Shown: in pieces, positions 53,273 through 62,086 of the stretch
Position numbering within the stretch: position 1 is the stretch's first letter
How the letters are laid out: each line of letters starts with the position of its first letter
Assembly: GCF_000429025.1 (NCBI RefSeq)
Contig: NZ_AUBB01000039.1
Span: 1-64,000, forward strand
Length of the DNA stretch: 64,000 nucleotides
Direction: 5' to 3'
From: Actinospineispora spinosispora DSM 44797
GTDB taxonomy: Bacteria; Actinomycetota; Actinomycetes; Mycobacteriales; Pseudonocardiaceae
Position numbers and translations under genes: made by a program
Notes under the pieces: model-generated
The model's input: only the letters and a program-made list of their open reading frames with translations
The model's database searches: none
Told to the model about the DNA's origin: nothing

Positions 53273-54505
53273 ATGTCTCGAACCGTACTCAGGCATGATC
53301 CTGGGGTGCGGAGCGTGAGCGGATCGGTGCCTGCCACCGGTCGCCCGGCGCCGGTGGGTTGGGACGAGGCGCGCGAGGCAGCGCATCGAGCGGCCACTCC
53401 GCTACGTGCGCGGCAGGTCCCGGTGGCCGCCGCGCTGGGGTCCGCGCTCGCGGAACCGCTGCACGCTCTGGTGGGCATCCCGGTCGCGGATCGCGCCGCG
53501 ATGGACGGCTACGCGGTCAACGGTGCGCCACCGTGGACCGTGGTCGCGTCGGTCCGCGCGGGAGACGGCGTGCCCGAGCCGCTGCGGCCGGGGACCGCCT
53601 GCGAGATCGCCACGGGCGCCCCGGTCCCGGCCGCGACGCACGCGGTGCTGCCCTACGAGCACTCGCAGCGGGTCGGTGCCCTGCTCAGCGGCGACGTGGA
53701 ACCCGGCCGCCACATCAGGCGTGCCGGCGAACAATGCGTTGCGGGTGAAGTGGTGCTGGCGGAGGGCTCCGTGCTCGGGCCGGCGGCTCTCGGGCTGGCG
53801 TCCGCGCTCGGTCACGACACCGTGCTGGTCCGGACCGCTCCGATCGTGCACGCGCTGGTCACCGGCGATGAGCTGCTCGAGCGTGGGGTTCCGACCGCGG
53901 CCCGGGTGCGGGATGCGATCGGCCCGATGCTTCCCGGCCTGACCGGGTGGGCGGGCGGACGGTTCGACGGCATCACGAGGCTGGGCGACTCACATGAGCT
54001 GCTCGCCTCGGCGCTGGAGACCATCGACGCGGACGTCGTGCTCGTGTCCGGCTCGTCGTCCCGTGGTCCGGCCGATCACCTCAGGGCGGTGCTGGAGGAG
54101 CTGGGGGCGGAGCTCGTCGTCGACGGTGTGCGCTGCCGGCCGGGGCATCCGCAGGCTCTCGCGCGCCTGCCCGGTGGCAGGCTGCTGGTCGGGCTGCCGG
54201 GCAACCCTCTGGCTGCCTACGTCGCGTTCCTGACCCTGGCGCTCCCGGCGATCACCGCGCTGCTCGGACTGCCGTTGCCCGAGCTGGAGCCCGGGCCGGC
54301 GTTGAGCGGTCACGAGTCGGGACACGGCAGCGCGACGCGGCTGCTGCCGGTCCGCGTCAGGGGCGGTGAGCTGACCGAGGTGCCGCATTCAGGCAGCGCG
54401 ATGCTGCGCGGTGTGGCGACTGCTGACGCGCTGGCAGTCATCGCGCCGACCGGAGGTGTGCGCCTCCACCCGTTGCCCGGCGCGTCGACCGGGCCGGGCA
54501 GCTGA
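53273..54505 (+). CDS. moeA: molybdopterin molybdenumtransferase MoeA
   Basis: A 410-aa MoeA. The signature ADRAAMDGYAV (about residues 77-87) and the nucleotide-binding segment VLVSGSSSRGPADHL are present, as is LVGLPGNPLAAYVA near residue 310. It inserts molybdate into adenylated molybdopterin. Placement directly after fdsD means the cofactor is supplied together with the Mo-dependent dehydrogenase. An in-frame GTG at 53307 is an alternative start, losing 11 residues. Confidence 0.88.
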   Translation: MSRTVLRHDPGVRSVSGSVPATGRPAPVGWDEAREAAHRAATPLRARQVPVAAALGSALAEPLHALVGIPVADRAAMDGYAVNGAPPWTVVASVRAGDGVPEPLRPGTACEIATGAPVPAATHAVLPYEHSQRVGALLSGDVEPGRHIRRAGEQCVAGEVVLAEGSVLGPAALGLASALGHDTVLVRTAPIVHALVTGDELLERGVPTAARVRDAIGPMLPGLTGWAGGRFDGITRLGDSHELLASALETIDADVVLVSGSSSRGPADHLRAVLEELGAELVVDGVRCRPGHPQALARLPGGRLLVGLPGNPLAAYVAFLTLALPAITALLGLPLPELEPGPALSGHESGHGSATRLLPVRVRGGELTEVPHSGSAMLRGVATADALAVIAPTGGVRLHPLPGASTGPGS

Positions 54506-54523
54506 TCCGGGTCGCCTGGATGC

Positions 54524-54559
54524 CGCGGTACCGGCGGCCGGGTGGCCGCCGGTACCGCG
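54524..54559. terminator. hairpin between convergent moeA and infA
   Basis: Perfect 16-bp arms 54524-54539 and 54544-54559 with loop GGGT; each arm contains CGGTACCGGCGG. It sits in the 63-bp gap between the two convergent stops. Confidence 0.75.
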
Positions 54560-54568
54560 ATCGAGATG

Positions 54569-54793
54569 TCAGCTCCGGTACCGGAACAGGATTCGGCCCC
54601 GGTTCAGGTCGTACGGGCTGAGCCCGACGAGCACCCGGTCGAGCAGCACGATCTTGATGTAGTTCTTCCGGATCTTCCCGCTGATGTGTGCGAGTACCTT
54701 GTGCCCGTTCTCGAGCTCCACCCTGAACAGGGCGTTGGGTAGGCACTCGACGACGGTGCCCTCGACCTCGATGGCTCCCGCTGTCTTCGTCAT
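54569..54793 (-). CDS. infA: translation initiation factor IF-1, probable second copy
   Basis: A 74-aa S1-type OB-fold protein: GAIEVEGTVVECLPNALFRV, then ENGHKVLAHISGKIRKNYIK and LSPYDLNRGRILFRY follow IF-1 throughout. The housekeeping infA of actinobacteria lies in the rpmJ-rpsM ribosomal operon; none of that is here, so this is probably a paralogue. Differences from the usual sequence (for example MTKTAG in place of MAKKDG) support that. Its ATG at 54793 overlaps the GNAT gene stop by 4 bp. Confidence 0.9.
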   Translation of the reverse strand: MTKTAGAIEVEGTVVECLPNALFRVELENGHKVLAHISGKIRKNYIKIVLLDRVLVGLSPYDLNRGRILFRYRS

Positions 54794-55596
54794 GCGCCAC
54801 ACCCCATTTCCACGGCGGTGCTCACGTGCCGTGCGCCGATGCCCTCGAACAGTGCCCGTGCCGCCGTGTTGCGTTCGTCGAGCTCGGCCGACGCCGTCTC
54901 GAACCCGCCGTGATGCAGCGTGCCCAACGCTTCGGCCAGCATCGCCCGTGCGATACCTCGCCGATGTAGCTCCTCGCGGACCACGACCAACCCGATCCGT
55001 GCGTGTCTACGTCGCGACACCACCCGGACCAGCCCCACGTACCGATCTCCGGCCTCGGCTACCACGTACCGCGATGGGTCCAAGGGGGCTCCGGCCGGCC
55101 GAGCCGGTACCTCGACCGGCATCGTGTCCCACCCGACGCGGGCGTCGACCTCGGCACGCACCGCCGCGTAGACCTCGCGCAGCCCGGGCTCCCGCGCCGC
55201 GCCGAGGCCTACGACCGTCACACCGGTCGGCACCCGCCCGGTATCGAGGCCGGTGACCGCGGGGTCGGTGGCGAAGTGGTACTCGCGTTCCCGGCGCCGG
55301 ATTGTGAGCCCTGCCCGCGCCCACCGGGCTGTCAGGTCATGGTCGGACTCGTCGACCATCGTGTACAGCGGCTTTGGCAGATCGTTCAGCATCGTGGCGG
55401 CTAGCTGATCGAAGACCGTGCCGTGCCACGTGTCGATGCTGAGGAAGACCCGACCGTCTGGCCTGCGAGATGCCTCGCCCTGACCGATCGTGCGGTTGTC
55501 CTCGACGGCTTGCCAGTGCAGTTCGTCGACCCGGCTGATCACCGCCCGCGTACCGCTTCTCGCGGGCGTGTTCGTGCTGAAATGCACAGAGTTCAT
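54790..55596 (-). CDS. GNAT family N-acetyltransferase
   Basis: A 268-aa protein with a C-terminal GNAT domain (about 130-265): YVVAEAGDRYVGLVRVVSRR, then GLVVVREELHRRGIARAMLAE, the acetyl-CoA-binding V-x-x-x-x-R-x-x-G-I-A motif, and ELDERNTAARALFEGIGA. The N-terminal 120 residues may be a second, degenerate GNAT half. The acceptor is unknown. It is coupled to the downstream infA by a 4-bp overlap. The ATG at 55596 is followed by MNSVHFSTNTPAR, and the 214-bp gap upstream (55597-55810) holds nothing I recognise beyond its promoter. Confidence 0.8.
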   Translation of the reverse strand: MNSVHFSTNTPARSGTRAVISRVDELHWQAVEDNRTIGQGEASRRPDGRVFLSIDTWHGTVFDQLAATMLNDLPKPLYTMVDESDHDLTARWARAGLTIRRREREYHFATDPAVTGLDTGRVPTGVTVVGLGAAREPGLREVYAAVRAEVDARVGWDTMPVEVPARPAGAPLDPSRYVVAEAGDRYVGLVRVVSRRRHARIGLVVVREELHRRGIARAMLAEALGTLHHGGFETASAELDERNTAARALFEGIGARHVSTAVEMGCGA

Positions 55597-55810
55597 AGGT
55601 TTGCCTCTCAGGAGTGCCTGGTGGGAGGCGCTCCTGGCGACACCTACGTCAATCGCCCGATCGTGACAGAGAGGGGAGCACCCACGTGTGTACTACGAAC
55701 ATGGGTCTCACCTCCAACGGCCGAGTCGCGATCGCCTGCACCGTATCAGCGTGATCCCCTGACCCGCCACTGATTTCCATCCGGCCGGCGAGCTGTGTGC
55801 CGACCTGCTC

Positions 55811-57106
55811 CTATCTTCGGAGGATGGTCTCCAGGTCAATGATCGGTGGTGGTTTTCGGCGGGGCATCTGTGTCGAGTCGAGCCATTTCGGTGGGATTAT
55901 GGATGGATATCCATTGACCATGTTGATGGTCCATCCGGATTCGTGGATCATCCGGTGGTGCTGCCAGCAGAACATCGCCAGATTGTCGATATCGGTCCTA
56001 CCGCCGTGCGCCCATGGGGTGAGGTGATGGATTTCGCAGTGGTGTGGCGGTTGGTCGCATCCCGGGTGGGCGCAACCGCCGTCGCGGGCGGTGATCGCTG
56101 CGCGCTGGGCCGGGGTCGCGGTCCGTTTCTCCCGGCCCACATCCAGGATCTGGCTCTCGCCGCCTAGAACGACCGGGAGAATCTTCGCGTCACACAACAG
56201 CATGCGGGTCTGCGCGGCCGAGAGCTGCCCGCCGTACTCCAGAACCACACCACGATGCTGCTCACGTAGTTCCTTCTCAGTGAGGATCACCGTCACGTGC
56301 GGGCGTTCCCCACCACGCTGCGGCAGACACCCCTCATCCAGAGCATGCACACACAGCTGAGCCAAAGCATCACCCTGACGCTCGGCCAGTGACTTGTTCT
56401 CGTCCTTCTCCGACAACAACCGAGCGTCGAGCGCCCTGCGAAACACCTCGAACGACAACGCATCGAGGCGGCCCTTGAAGAAACCACCGCCGTGCTGGTG
56501 ACGAGCGAACGACAGGTCGTTGACCAGCCCGTCCACCCCCGAATCATCATCACCGGGCCGGGCGCCGTCATGGTCGAGACCGTTGACCAGCCGCCGCGCC
56601 TCCACCGCAAGCTGCGCCGGCGTATACGTCTGCGCCCACTCCGCGAGGATCGATTCAGCGCCACCCCAGATACCAGGGTCGAGGCGACGCGCGGCGCTGG
56701 ACCTCAACGCGATGTCGATCACAAGGCCGTGTGCTTGGTCGATGACATGCGAGTCCAAGGCCGCCGCGGTCGCGGACAGGCGAGCGGCGACAGGCTGACC
56801 GGTCAAGGTGACGGTCGGGAACGCGTGACGCGCCAACCGCACCAACCGATGCGCCTCCGACGGCCTCACCCCCAACAAATCCGCCACCGCCGACTTCGCC
56901 CGCACCCCACGCTCGACGAACCCACCCTCAGAATCCAGGCGAGAAATAGACCGCAACACATCCTGTTTCGACTGCCGCTGCAACCGATCATGAAACTGAA
57001 TCGACTCAATCAACGCCTGATCCGACAAAACCTTTTCCGCATCACGAAGCCGAGCCATCACCGAGACAGCTTCCGCGCGCAACTCACGCACCAAGACTTC
57101 GGACAT
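55811..57106 (-). CDS. DUF222 / 13E12-type HNH endonuclease domain protein
   Basis: A 431-aa protein of the 13E12 repeat group: N-terminal helical DUF222 (about 20-330), then an HNH nuclease motif with CAHPGC, CEIHHLTPWAHGG and NLAMFCWQHH (about 345-395), ending at 431. Such genes occur in many copies per actinobacterial genome and behave like mobile or rearranging elements, although their biochemistry is poorly known. The codon use here is less extreme in G+C than in neighbours (AACAACC-type runs). It follows the 27-bp inverted repeat at 57238-57348. Confidence 0.88.
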   Translation of the reverse strand: MSEVLVRELRAEAVSVMARLRDAEKVLSDQALIESIQFHDRLQRQSKQDVLRSISRLDSEGGFVERGVRAKSAVADLLGVRPSEAHRLVRLARHAFPTVTLTGQPVAARLSATAAALDSHVIDQAHGLVIDIALRSSAARRLDPGIWGGAESILAEWAQTYTPAQLAVEARRLVNGLDHDGARPGDDDSGVDGLVNDLSFARHQHGGGFFKGRLDALSFEVFRRALDARLLSEKDENKSLAERQGDALAQLCVHALDEGCLPQRGGERPHVTVILTEKELREQHRGVVLEYGGQLSAAQTRMLLCDAKILPVVLGGESQILDVGREKRTATPAQRAAITARDGGCAHPGCDQPPHHCEIHHLTPWAHGGRTDIDNLAMFCWQHHRMIHESGWTINMVNGYPSIIPPKWLDSTQMPRRKPPPIIDLETILRR

Positions 57107-57237
57107 GAACCTATTATCTCAGATAACACCGACAATTCCCAACGAAAAAGAAGGCCTGTACGAAAAGAAACAAGCCCCCAGTCCCCGCAACCCCCAGCAT
57201 CCGCACACCACCCCCATCCCCGCGATCCTGGCCCGCA

Positions 57238-57348
57238 CTTAGCGCGGCCGGGCGCTGTCAATCCTGAAACCTCGACCCCCGAACTCCGTGCAACCACGAA
57301 CGACCGTCGAGGCGCGAAGCGGGATTGACAGCGCCCGGCCGCGCTAAG
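57238..57348. repeat. 111-bp element bounded by perfect 27-bp inverted repeats
   Basis: Left arm 57238-57264 (CTTAGCGCGGCCGGGCGCTG...) and right arm 57322-57348 are exact reverse complements, enclosing 57 bp; a further 7-bp pair (57270-57276 with 57306-57312) lies inside. It lies 55 bp beyond the LysR stop on the minus strand and 131 bp upstream of the HNH gene. It may be the LysR terminator, or a small mobile palindrome of the MITE kind. Confidence 0.6.
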
Positions 57349-57403
57349 ACACTCAACGGCCAGCGGGGATGAACCCCAAACGAAGCCAGCGAAGGATGAC
57401 CCG

Positions 57404-58348
57404 TCAGGCCCGCGCCAGTGCCTGCTGCACCGAATGGTTCAATGCGGTGGGGACGTCCGTGTCCGTCACCGCCTCCAGCAACGCACTGGCAGCGATGGGC
57501 GGCGGCTCGTGATCGGAGATCAACAGTCCGACCGTCGGATGAGGGCTGGGCTCGGTCAACGGGACGGCGCTGGTCCCGGCGGGCAGGCCGAAGGCGTGCA
57601 GCCAGGTGTGCGCGATGATCGCCGACCAGCGACGGGTCGCGACGTGGGCGTAGATCGCGTCCACCGTGTCGGTCTCCAGTACCGGGTCCATCTGCGCTCC
57701 GCCGGCCGCGGCGACGGCGGCGTCGAGGATGCGCCGGTTCTGCATGTTCGTGCCGAGCGCGCACATCGGCTGGCTCGCCGCCTCTGCCCAGGTGACGCTG
57801 TCCCGAGCACCGAACTCACCGTCCGAGGGGGTGAGCAGCAGGTACCGCTCCTGGTACAGCCCGACCGATCGTGTGCCGGTGGGGGAGGCGGGGCTGAGGT
57901 ACGTGAGGCCCGCGTCGAGCTCGAAGTCGGCCAGCTTGCGCACGATCTCCCTCGAGGACAGTACCTCGATGCGCACCGTGGCAAGCGGGTGCTTGTCGGA
58001 GAACGGCGTGGTCAGCAGCGCTGTGACCGGTACGGCAGTGGGGATCGCTCCGATCCGGAGGGTGGCCACGAGGCCCTGACGCATTCGGCTCAGGTCCTCG
58101 CGCAGCCCGTCCCGCTCGGCGAGGATGCGGTGTGCCCAGCCCACGACCCGCTGGCCTTCCGGGGTGAACCCGGAGAACCGCTGCCCGCGCTGGACGATCG
58201 TCACGCCCAGCTGGACCTCGAGCTTGCGGATGGCCGTGGACAGGGCGGGCTGGCTCGCGTGGCACGCGGTCGCGGCGCGGGCGAAGTGCTGTTCGCGGGC
58301 CAGCGCGACCAGGTACTCCAGCTGACGGATCTGGATGTCTCCGGCCAT
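57404..58348 (-). CDS. LysR-family regulator
   Basis: A 314-aa LysR-type regulator: N-terminal winged helix (QIRQLEYLVALAREQHFARA, then SQPALSTAIRKLEVQLG) and a C-terminal periplasmic-binding-like effector domain (about 90-300). The start is ATG 58348 after GGGAGGAG; an upstream frame extension to 58831 crosses the terminator at 58399-58437 and is rejected. It lies on the same strand downstream of the OFA antiporter gene, and is the likely regulator of the oxalate/formyl-CoA operon. Confidence 0.9.
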   Translation of the reverse strand: MAGDIQIRQLEYLVALAREQHFARAATACHASQPALSTAIRKLEVQLGVTIVQRGQRFSGFTPEGQRVVGWAHRILAERDGLREDLSRMRQGLVATLRIGAIPTAVPVTALLTTPFSDKHPLATVRIEVLSSREIVRKLADFELDAGLTYLSPASPTGTRSVGLYQERYLLLTPSDGEFGARDSVTWAEAASQPMCALGTNMQNRRILDAAVAAAGGAQMDPVLETDTVDAIYAHVATRRWSAIIAHTWLHAFGLPAGTSAVPLTEPSPHPTVGLLISDHEPPPIAASALLEAVTDTDVPTALNHSVQQALARA

Positions 58349-58398
58349 GCCCGTGTTACTCCTCCCGGCGCTGACCTGCCCGAACGCCAGTGGATGAG

Positions 58399-58437
58399 CA
58401 GCGTCGCCGACGGGAAGACTACCCGTCGGCGACGCTG
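58399..58437 (-). terminator. hairpin after the OFA antiporter gene
   Basis: Perfect 16-bp arms 58399-58414 and 58422-58437 with a 7-nt loop (AAGACTA), 16 bp beyond the antiporter stop and upstream of the LysR start on the same strand. Confidence 0.75.
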
Positions 58438-58452
58438 TCGGCCCAGGAGCGA

Positions 58453-59853
58453 TCAGGCCTGACCGGTGGAGGGGAGCTGTGCGGTGTGGCTGTTCGCCTG
58501 CTCCGATCGTCCGGGGTCGGGTGCGACGTCGCCGCGTCCCGGTTGTTTCAGGAAGGCCGCGATGATCGCCGACAGCACCGCGATGCTGCCCGCGATGATG
58601 TAGGCGCCGGTGTAGCCCACCGAGGTCACCACGCTCGACGCGGCACCGAACCCGACGATGCCGCTGACCAGTTTCGCGCTGTACACGAGCCCGTAGTTCG
58701 ACGCGTTGTTGTTCTCCCCGAAATAGTCCGGGGTCAGCGCGGCGAACATCGGGAAGAACGCTCCGCCGCCGAAGCCGGCGACGAACGCGAAGAGGATGAA
58801 CAGCACCTCGTTGTGCATGTTCCCGCTCCACAGCAGACCGAACTGTGCGACGGCCTCGACCAGCAGGACGAGAATGAGTGCCTGCTTACGGCCGATCTGG
58901 TCGGACAACCATCCGACCGCTCCTCTACCGAGGCCGTTCACCAGGGAGAGGATGCCCGCCGACGAGGCCGCGACGAACGGCCCGAATCCCAACGACTTGG
59001 CGAACGGGACCTGGTAGCCGATGCCGAACAGCGAGACACCGCCGATGATCGCCAGCGAGAACCACATCAGCGGGAGCTGACCGGTCTTGACCGCCTCCAT
59101 GGGGCCGTACTGGCGGACCGCCGGCGGGTTCTTGCGGAGGCTGCGGGTCGACTTCGTCTTCGACGACCACGCCAGCGGGTCGACCTCTTCCGGCCACCAG
59201 TTCTTCGGCGGGTCCTTGAAGAGGAATCCACAGATCCCGACGATCAGGAACATGTAGATGCCGATCAAGGTGAGGATCAGCGAGAAGTTCTCCTCGTTGA
59301 AGACGTAGCTGAAGATGAAGATGAACGGGAGCGCGCCATAGGCGAATCCGCCGTTGACGAAACCGGTCTTTCCGCCTCGTTTCTCCGGATACCACTTGCC
59401 GACCATGTTGATGCAGGTGGCGTAGACGAGACCGGAGCCGACGCCACCGAAGAACGAGTAGCAGAGAATGTTGAGCCAGAGGCTGCTGGTGGCGCCGAGC
59501 GTGAAGAACGCAAGGAACACCATGACGGCGCCGGACAGCATCGCCGCTTTCGCTGAGACGACGCCCTTCTCTCTCAGTCGCCCTGCTGGGAAGGCGACGG
59601 CGGCCTGGAACACCGTCCAGATCGCGACCAGCCAGAACGTCTGGGACAGTGACCAGCCGTGCTTGTCCTCCAGCGCCTGCTCGGCCGCGCCGTAGCCGTA
59701 CTCGAAAACGCTGACGCCCATCATGGCCGCCCAGGGCAGCCACATCATGGAGCTGCGCCCGCGCCCCAGGATTTGTTGTGGTGACTCGCCGATGCGGTAG
59801 AGGCGGCCGTTGGAATCGGTGATCTCCCGGTAGGGAAGGTCGGTTGCGGTCAT
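58453..59853 (-). CDS. OFA-family MFS transporter, probable oxalate/formate antiporter
   Basis: A 466-aa membrane protein with 12 hydrophobic helices. The N-terminal part (WLPWAAMMGVSVFEYGYGAA, then GHWSLSQTFWLVAIWTVFQA-like segment) and the GGVGSGLVYATCINMVGKWYP stretch, with the following FPMFAALTPDYFGENNNASN segment, are characteristic of the oxalate/formate antiporter family. These exchange oxalate for formate or carry related monocarboxylates. It is 80 bp downstream of the acyl-CoA ligase, in the same direction as frc and the ThDP enzyme, which supports oxalate as substrate; a 2-hydroxy-acid is an alternative. Confidence 0.85.
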   Translation of the reverse strand: MTATDLPYREITDSNGRLYRIGESPQQILGRGRSSMMWLPWAAMMGVSVFEYGYGAAEQALEDKHGWSLSQTFWLVAIWTVFQAAVAFPAGRLREKGVVSAKAAMLSGAVMVFLAFFTLGATSSLWLNILCYSFFGGVGSGLVYATCINMVGKWYPEKRGGKTGFVNGGFAYGALPFIFIFSYVFNEENFSLILTLIGIYMFLIVGICGFLFKDPPKNWWPEEVDPLAWSSKTKSTRSLRKNPPAVRQYGPMEAVKTGQLPLMWFSLAIIGGVSLFGIGYQVPFAKSLGFGPFVAASSAGILSLVNGLGRGAVGWLSDQIGRKQALILVLLVEAVAQFGLLWSGNMHNEVLFILFAFVAGFGGGAFFPMFAALTPDYFGENNNASNYGLVYSAKLVSGIVGFGAASSVVTSVGYTGAYIIAGSIAVLSAIIAAFLKQPGRGDVAPDPGRSEQANSHTAQLPSTGQA

Positions 59854-59933
59854 GTCGTCTCCTTTGACGAAACCCCTGGTTTGAGGTGACCTAGCTCCGA
59901 ATGTTTACGGGTGGTTCAGACGTTCTGGGTGAT

Positions 59934-62084
59934 TCAGAGCAGACCCGCCCCCCGAGCCCACTGGTACTTGGCGCCGAGCACGGCGACCGGTTTCTCCGTG
60001 GTGTACGGGTAGGCCACCACGCCGTGCCGGTAGAGGTATTCGCTGGCCTCCTCGACCTCGGTGTCGCCGGCGAGCGAGGCGACGATCGGCTTGTTGATTC
60101 CCTTGGCCCGTGCCTCGGCCGCGACGCGTGCGGTGAGCTCGGCGAAGACCATCGGCGGTGTGACGATCGTGTGCCAGTAGCCGAGGATCAGGGCGTGGAT
60201 TCGAGGGTCCTCCAGGCCGAGCCGGATGGTCGCCTCGTAGGTCGACGGTGGTTCGCCGCCGGTGATGTCGATCGGATTGCCCGCGGCGCCGAACGGGGGG
60301 ATGAACGCGCGGAACGCCTCGTCCAGGTCGGGCGGGATGTCCATCAGCGTCAGACCGTTCGCCACGCACGCGTCGGAGAGCAGCACCCCGGACCCGCCGG
60401 CCCCGGTGATGATCACGACGTTGTCGCCCCGCGGCGTCGGCAGCACCGGCAGGCCCCTGGCGTACTCCAGCATGTCGCTGAGCCCTGGCGCCCGCACGAC
60501 GCCGGACTGGCGCAGGATGTCGTCGTAGACCTTGTCGTCACCGGCGAGCGCACCGGTGTGCGAGCTTGCGGCGCGGGCTCCCATCGCGGTGCGACCTGCT
60601 TTCAGTACCACCACCGGTTTCTTCGGGGTGATCCGCCGAGCGGCGTCGACGAATGCACGGCCATCCTTCAGGTCTTCCAGATGCATGGCCACGCAAGTGG
60701 TTTCGTCGTCCTGCTCGAAGAAGGTCAGCAGGTCGTCCTCGTCGATGTCGGACTTGTTGCCCAGGCCGACGATCGCCGAGACACCCATCTTCGTGGTGCG
60801 GCTGAACCCGAGGATGGCCATCCCGATGCCACCGCTCTGCGAGGTGAGCGCGACACCACCCTTGACGTCGTAGGGGGTGCAGAACGTCGCGCACAGGTTC
60901 TTCGGCGTGTAGTAGTAGCCGTAGATGTTCGGCCCGAGCAGTCGCACGCCGTACTCGCGGGCGATCGCCACGACCTCGTCCTGCAGCTCCTGGTTGCCGG
61001 TCTCGGCGAAACCGGACGGGATGAGCACGGCCGCGGCGACGCCCTTCTCGCCGACCTCGCGCAGGGCACCCCCGACGAACTTGGCCGGTACCGCGAAGAC
61101 CGCGACGTCGACGTCACCCGGAACGTCGGCGATGCTGCGGTAGGCCTTCTTGTCGAGGATCTCGTCGGCCTTCGGGTTGATCGGGTAGATCGCCCCCGCA
61201 TAGCCGCCGTTGATGAGGTTCTTCATCACCGAGTTACCGATCTTGCCGGCCTCGGCCGACGCCCCGATGACCGCGATCGCCTCCGGCCGCATGAGCCGGT
61301 TCATCGTCGCCAGAATCTCTTCTGGCGTGTGCTGCACCCGCTCGGGCTGGTCCTCGGTCTCGAGCAGCACCCGCACGTCGGCGGCCGATGCCCCGTCGGG
61401 ACGGGCGAAGACCGGGTTGAGGTCGAGCTCCCGGATCGACGGGAAGTCGGTCACCAGGTCCGACAGCCTGCGGATGATGTCGGCGAGTGCGTCCGCGTCC
61501 ACCGCTTCGGCGCCGCGTACCCCGCGCAGGATCTCGGCGGCGTCGATGTCGTCGAGCATCGACCGAGCTGTCGCGGTGTCGACCGGAGCCAGCCGGAAGG
61601 TCACGTCGCGCAGCACCTCGACGAGCACACCGCCGAGGCCGAAGACCACCACCTTGCCGAACGTCGGGTCGGTGGTGGCGCCGATGATCACTTCCTGGCC
61701 GCCGACGAGCATCTCCTGTACCTGGATGCCGTCGATGGCCGCCGAGCTGTCGTAGGCGCTCGCCGAGTCCAGAATCTCCTGGTAGGCGAGCCGCACCTCG
61801 GCCTCGCCATGAATCCCGACCCGGACCCCGCCTGCCTCGGTCTTGTGCAGGATGTCCGGCGACACGATCTTCATCACCACTGGGCCCGCCATGCTCGATG
61901 CGAGCTCGACCGCCTGGTCGGCGCTGGTCGCCAGGCCTTCACCGGGCGTCGGTATGCCGTAGGCCTGACACAGGGCCCTGCCCTCCGGCGCGGTCAGTGC
62001 GTCCCGGTTCTCGGCGCTGACCTTGCCCAACAGCTCGCGTACGGCGTCCTTGTCGTACCGGGTGCTCTCGCCGTTGATCGACAT
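59934..62084 (-). CDS. acyl-CoA ligase (NDP-forming), acetate-CoA ligase family
   Basis: A 716-aa fused ligase. The order is an ATP-grasp domain first (about 10-245, VVMKIVSPDILHKTEAGGV), then the CoA-binding domain (about 265-400, VIGASAEAGKIGNSV) and succinyl-CoA-ligase-like domains with ASSHTGALAGDD, where the His is the expected phospho-histidine. Such enzymes make an acyl-CoA from an acid, ATP and CoA, giving ADP and phosphate. Beside frc and a ThDP lyase it may start the cycle by making oxalyl-CoA, formyl-CoA or a 2-hydroxyacyl-CoA. It lies 2 bp downstream of frc. Confidence 0.82.
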   Translation of the reverse strand: MSINGESTRYDKDAVRELLGKVSAENRDALTAPEGRALCQAYGIPTPGEGLATSADQAVELASSMAGPVVMKIVSPDILHKTEAGGVRVGIHGEAEVRLAYQEILDSASAYDSSAAIDGIQVQEMLVGGQEVIIGATTDPTFGKVVVFGLGGVLVEVLRDVTFRLAPVDTATARSMLDDIDAAEILRGVRGAEAVDADALADIIRRLSDLVTDFPSIRELDLNPVFARPDGASAADVRVLLETEDQPERVQHTPEEILATMNRLMRPEAIAVIGASAEAGKIGNSVMKNLINGGYAGAIYPINPKADEILDKKAYRSIADVPGDVDVAVFAVPAKFVGGALREVGEKGVAAAVLIPSGFAETGNQELQDEVVAIAREYGVRLLGPNIYGYYYTPKNLCATFCTPYDVKGGVALTSQSGGIGMAILGFSRTTKMGVSAIVGLGNKSDIDEDDLLTFFEQDDETTCVAMHLEDLKDGRAFVDAARRITPKKPVVVLKAGRTAMGARAASSHTGALAGDDKVYDDILRQSGVVRAPGLSDMLEYARGLPVLPTPRGDNVVIITGAGGSGVLLSDACVANGLTLMDIPPDLDEAFRAFIPPFGAAGNPIDITGGEPPSTYEATIRLGLEDPRIHALILGYWHTIVTPPMVFAELTARVAAEARAKGINKPIVASLAGDTEVEEASEYLYRHGVVAYPYTTEKPVAVLGAKYQWARGAGLL

Positions 62085-62086
62085 GG

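Noticed and set aside
57404..58831. Longer LysR gene starting at 58831
   Set aside because: The extra 161 residues overlap the antiporter gene and its terminator and look like antisense frame noise.
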